Below are positions 31,689 through 33,961 of a DNA stretch of 33,961 bases, piece after piece (within the stretch, counting starts at the first letter, position 1; the number at the start of each line of letters is the position of its first letter). The notes beneath the pieces were generated by a model. The model searched no databases and was not told where the DNA came from. It saw nothing but the letters and a program-made list of their open reading frames with translations. The DNA is taken from the NCBI GenBank assembly GCA_944380415.1, contig CALWHN010000010.1, positions 1 through 33,961 of the forward strand. The letters run 5' to 3'. The DNA is from an uncultured Clostridia bacterium. GTDB taxonomy: Bacteria; Bacillota; Clostridia; Christensenellales; UBA1242. A program made the position numbers and the translations under genes.

Positions 31689-32557
31689 ATTATGTCAACG
31701 TTGTGTTTAAACTTTTGCTTCGCTCTAACTGAAAGAGGTCTCCTGTTAAAAAGCGCAAGAATCTCCGGCATTTTATCAATTGTTGCACGATAGCCTTCTT
31801 CAATCATGTCCTCAAAGCCCTCCATCTTCGTCGATCTAAAGCGCCTTGTTTCAGGTTGAATTACAACATCGCCAAACTGATAGCCAATTTCGGCGTTTTT
31901 TTTCATCAAAATTCTGATGGTTGCGCCAAGGACATCGAAATATTTTGAGGACTTTGCCCCATAATTGCGCGATGGGTTGACGTCGACGGCAACGACATAG
32001 TCGCAATCAAAAAGTTTTGGAACGTTTGAAGGAAGGGTGTTTTGAAGGCCACCGTCGAATAAAAGACGGTCCTCAAATTTAACCGGCTGGAAAACAGCGG
32101 GAACGGCGCAGCTTCCAGCAACTGCCTTTGCAAGCTTTCCCTTTGTTATAACACATTCGTTGGTTGAAAGAATGTCAACGGCAACAACGGCAAGCGGAAG
32201 CTTGCACTCTGAAACGTCAATGTCGCCAAGATTTGTTTTAATAATCTCCTCAATTCCGTCTGTTGGCGAAGGCATTAGCGGAATTTTGGATTTCCTTATG
32301 TCCTTTTCCTTGAAGTTTTTTGAAAGTTCATACATCTCTTCAAAAGTCCAACCATTGCAATAAAAAGCGCCAACAAGCGAACCCGCGCTCGTTCCGGCAA
32401 CAAAGTCAAATTTAAGGCCATATTCCTCAAAGGCCTTAATTGCGCCAAGGTGGGCAAAGCCTCTTGCCCCTCCTCCGCCAAGCGCAAGGCCAATTTTAAC
32501 CCTTTTGTGCTTTATAAGAGAAATTCTATCTCCAAAGATTTTTGACATGTTAAACAT
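31685..32557 (-). CDS. Patatin-like phospholipase (RssA/YchK type)
   Basis: A 290-aa cytoplasmic-type lipid hydrolase. Oxyanion loop GLALGGGGARGFAHLGA, nucleophile Ser57 in GTSAG (55-59), and Asp168 in DGG of LLFDGGLQNTLP complete the Ser-Asp dyad. No signal peptide. ATG at 32557 is 6 nt after TATAAT, with no Shine-Dalgarno. Substrate unknown; family members cleave acyl groups from phospholipids. Convergent with holA, sharing 4 nt. Confidence 0.92.
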   Translation of the reverse strand: MFNMSKIFGDRISLIKHKRVKIGLALGGGGARGFAHLGAIKAFEEYGLKFDFVAGTSAGSLVGAFYCNGWTFEEMYELSKNFKEKDIRKSKIPLMPSPTDGIEEIIKTNLGDIDVSECKLPLAVVAVDILSTNECVITKGKLAKAVAGSCAVPAVFQPVKFEDRLLFDGGLQNTLPSNVPKLFDCDYVVAVDVNPSRNYGAKSSKYFDVLGATIRILMKKNAEIGYQFGDVVIQPETRRFRSTKMEGFEDMIEEGYRATIDKMPEILALFNRRPLSVRAKQKFKHNVDII

Positions 32558-32563
32558 ATTTAT

Positions 32564-32591
32564 ATTATATTCCCTTTTAAAAAATTTCCAA
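32564..32591 (-). promoter_or_regulatory. Leaderless promoter of the patatin gene
   Basis: Minus strand TTGGAA (32586-32591), a 16-bp spacer, TATAAT (32564-32569), six bases and ATG at 32557. Confidence 0.7.
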
Positions 32592-32594
32592 AAT

Positions 32595-32622
32595 TAAAAA
32601 AGCGGCAAAAGCGCCACTTTTT
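32595..32622 (-). terminator. Second hairpin after the coiled-coil gene
   Basis: AAAAAG-c-GGC (597-606) pairs with GCC-a-CTTTTT (613-622, all plus 32000), with one mismatch; a T run follows on the minus strand. Acts behind the first terminator. Confidence 0.6.
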
Positions 32623-32630
32623 AAAATATA

Positions 32631-32657
32631 AAAAGCCCATGAAATTCATGGGCTTTT
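32631..32657 (-). terminator. Terminator of the coiled-coil gene
   Basis: AAAAGCCCATGAA (32631-32643) and TTCATGGGCTTTT (32645-32657), a near-perfect 12-13 bp stem. Confidence 0.85.
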
Positions 32658-32667
32658 GTTAAAATGG

Positions 32668-33879
32668 TTATTCTTCTGAACCGTTTTCAACGTCAACTTC
32701 TTCTGTCTCTGCTTCTGCTTTAAGCTTTTCAATTGCTTCTTCAGTTGCTTTGATGTCCGCCTTTAAAGCTTCGTTGTTGTTCGTTAAAATGTTGTATGTG
32801 TTTTCCAAAATTGGATATCTGTCTTTATTAGCAGCCATAACTTCTTCGCAGTGTTGAACAGAAAGTTTAAGACCTTCAAGCAAGTCTAACTCCTCTGAAA
32901 GTTTCTTTGCTTTCTCTTCGTCGATGTCTGCAATATTGTTTACGCCATAGAGAACAACTTTTTGTTTAGCAACAATTGCTTCTTTTCTTCTAAGCTTTCT
33001 CTCATCGCTTTCAAGTGTTCTGTTAACTTTTCTAAGAGGAATGTATTCCTTCTTAACTTTTCTAAGTTCTTTTTCGTTTGCGGAAAGTCTTTCTTTAAGA
33101 GTTTCAAGCCTTGCCTCATACTCTTCAATTCCCATTGTTGGGCCAACTTCTGCTTTTGTTGCAAGTTCTTTTTCAAGCTCTTCGTTCTTTGCTTGAAGGC
33201 GAGCAATTTCTGCTGCAAATTGAGCTTTAAGGTCTTCAATTTCTGAACTGACAACCTCTTCTTCTTTTGCCTCTTCTTCCTCTGGCTCAACAACTTCAAC
33301 AGGCTCTTCAACCTCTTCAACTGCTGGCTCTTCCTCTTTTGGAGCTTCAAGTTCAATTTGTTCTTGGCCTTCAATTGGCTCATCTTCAAACACATTGATG
33401 TCTTCATCGTCGAAGAAGAATCCATTGTAATTTTCTTTTTCTTCCTCTTCTTTTTGTTTTTGTCTTTCCTCAATGTCCTTGAGCATGTTCTTCTTGAACT
33501 CTTCCTCAGCCATCTTTAGCTCGTCAACCTCTTCAGGTTCTTGCTCAGCTTGAACAGGCTCCTCTTTAACTTCTTCCTGTTTTTCAACTGGATGCTCAAT
33601 GACAACAGGTTTAACTTCGTCTGCTTTTACAAAAGCATCTTCGTCTGCATCTTCAAAGCTGAACTCCAATTCTTTTGGCTGTTCCTTTGTGTGTTCAATT
33701 TGTTTAACATCTTCCTCTTTTTCTTCTTTCTTTCTTCTTTGGCCAAAGCGAACATAGTTTGGATCTAAAATCGAAAGAACGATATCTCCCAAGAAGAAGA
33801 TAACAAAACCTCCAACGATTATGATTCCTATGATAGCCAAAACTTGTAAGAAAGCATCAACGAATCCTAAGAATACCAT
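32668..33879 (-). CDS. Membrane-anchored Glu-rich coiled-coil protein, unknown
   Basis: 403 aa. One N-terminal membrane span (about 10-37: VLAIIGIIIVGGFVIFFLGDIVLSIL) followed by a basic stop-transfer RRKK, so the body is cytoplasmic. Residues about 50-220 are very acidic and low in complexity (long runs of E with V, P, Q), probably disordered; residues about 220-400 form coiled coil (IEDLKAQFAAEIARLQAKNEELEKEL, RLSANEKELRKVKKEYIPLRKVNRTLESDERKLRRKE). The layout recalls division or envelope scaffolds such as EzrA, but no homology is visible. GAGGT lies before the ATG. It directly follows the tRNA-like gene at the window edge. Confidence 0.7.
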   Translation of the reverse strand: MVFLGFVDAFLQVLAIIGIIIVGGFVIFFLGDIVLSILDPNYVRFGQRRKKEEKEEDVKQIEHTKEQPKELEFSFEDADEDAFVKADEVKPVVIEHPVEKQEEVKEEPVQAEQEPEEVDELKMAEEEFKKNMLKDIEERQKQKEEEEKENYNGFFFDDEDINVFEDEPIEGQEQIELEAPKEEEPAVEEVEEPVEVVEPEEEEAKEEEVVSSEIEDLKAQFAAEIARLQAKNEELEKELATKAEVGPTMGIEEYEARLETLKERLSANEKELRKVKKEYIPLRKVNRTLESDERKLRRKEAIVAKQKVVLYGVNNIADIDEEKAKKLSEELDLLEGLKLSVQHCEEVMAANKDRYPILENTYNILTNNNEALKADIKATEEAIEKLKAEAETEEVDVENGSEE

Positions 33880-33940
33880 AAAATTACCTCTCTTTTAATT
33901 TTTGCCATTGCGGCTTTTTTTTTGCCTTTTGGCCAACTGT

Positions 33941-33961
33941 TTGAGACGGTGGGAATTGAAC
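33941..33961 (-). tRNA. 3' end of a tRNA or tmRNA, cut by the window edge
   Basis: Minus strand from the edge: T loop TTCAATT (33954-33960), T-stem 3' strand CCCAC, acceptor 3' strand CGTCTCA (33942-33948) and discriminator A. CCA is not encoded. The ending resembles that of tmRNA as well as a tRNA, and identity cannot be told from 21 nt. Confidence 0.55.

Overview
This window is about 34 kb of AT-rich chromosomal DNA from a Bacillota (Firmicutes) bacterium, probably an uncultured Clostridia-type lineage. The evidence is the rpsL-rpsG-fusA-tuf and rplM-rpsI operons, a compact mur/fts cluster with a meso-DAP-type MurE, dapB, acetate kinase, TTGACA/TATAAT promoters with 17-bp spacers and GGAGG ribosome-binding sites. 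The order or family cannot be fixed from the sequence alone. No phage, IS element, CRISPR array or integrase was seen.

Layout. 1-0.75 kb: 5' part of an exonuclease III gene, then tRNA-Arg(CCT) with its own promoter and terminator. 0.75-5.7 kb: a membrane-anchored adhesin-like protein, an unknown coiled-coil protein, dapB, engB and a small membrane protein. 5.7-8.8 kb: rpmF, ackA, a short-chain dehydrogenase and a GNAT acetyltransferase. 8.8-14.1 kb: the str operon (rpsL, rpsG, an orphan 97-aa ORF with palindromic repeats, fusA, tuf) behind a structured leader. 14.1-17.6 kb: a secreted unknown protein, rsmD, an intracellular-type subtilase and two small unknown proteins. 17.6-23.8 kb: murG facing the operon murE-mraY-murD-ftsW, which is preceded by an unannotated small ORF. 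23.8-27.7 kb: recO, truA, a NifU-like/GGGtGRT gene pair and a 63-aa protein. 27.7-31.7 kb: rplM-rpsI, a small membrane protein, comEC-holA. 31.7-34 kb: a patatin-like lipase, a Glu-rich membrane coiled-coil protein and the 3' end of a tRNA-like RNA.

Main discovery. Several monocistronic housekeeping genes (exonuclease III, engB, GNAT, rsmD, recO, holA, patatin) have no Shine-Dalgarno sequence. Instead a -10 hexamer (TATAAT, TATTAT or TAAAAT) sits exactly six bases before the ATG, so transcription should begin on the A of the start codon: leaderless mRNA. Highly expressed and operonic genes use normal Shine-Dalgarno sites. The same geometry at truA points to a codon that reads AAG, not ATG, so truA looks like it has lost its start codon. 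Other points of note are one self-complementary TTGCAA shared as -35 by two divergent promoters, the poorly understood NifU-like/GGGtGRT pair, variable-core palindromic repeats inside the str operon, an attenuator-like hairpin in the rpsL leader, and a strong promoter-hairpin unit upstream of truA.

How the genes work together. dapB makes the meso-DAP precursor that MurE adds. MraY and MurG then build lipid II, and FtsW acts on it at the septum. The ribosomal, elongation-factor, RsmD, TruA and EngB genes serve ribosome and tRNA function. RecO, HolA, exonuclease III and ComEC serve DNA repair, replication and uptake.
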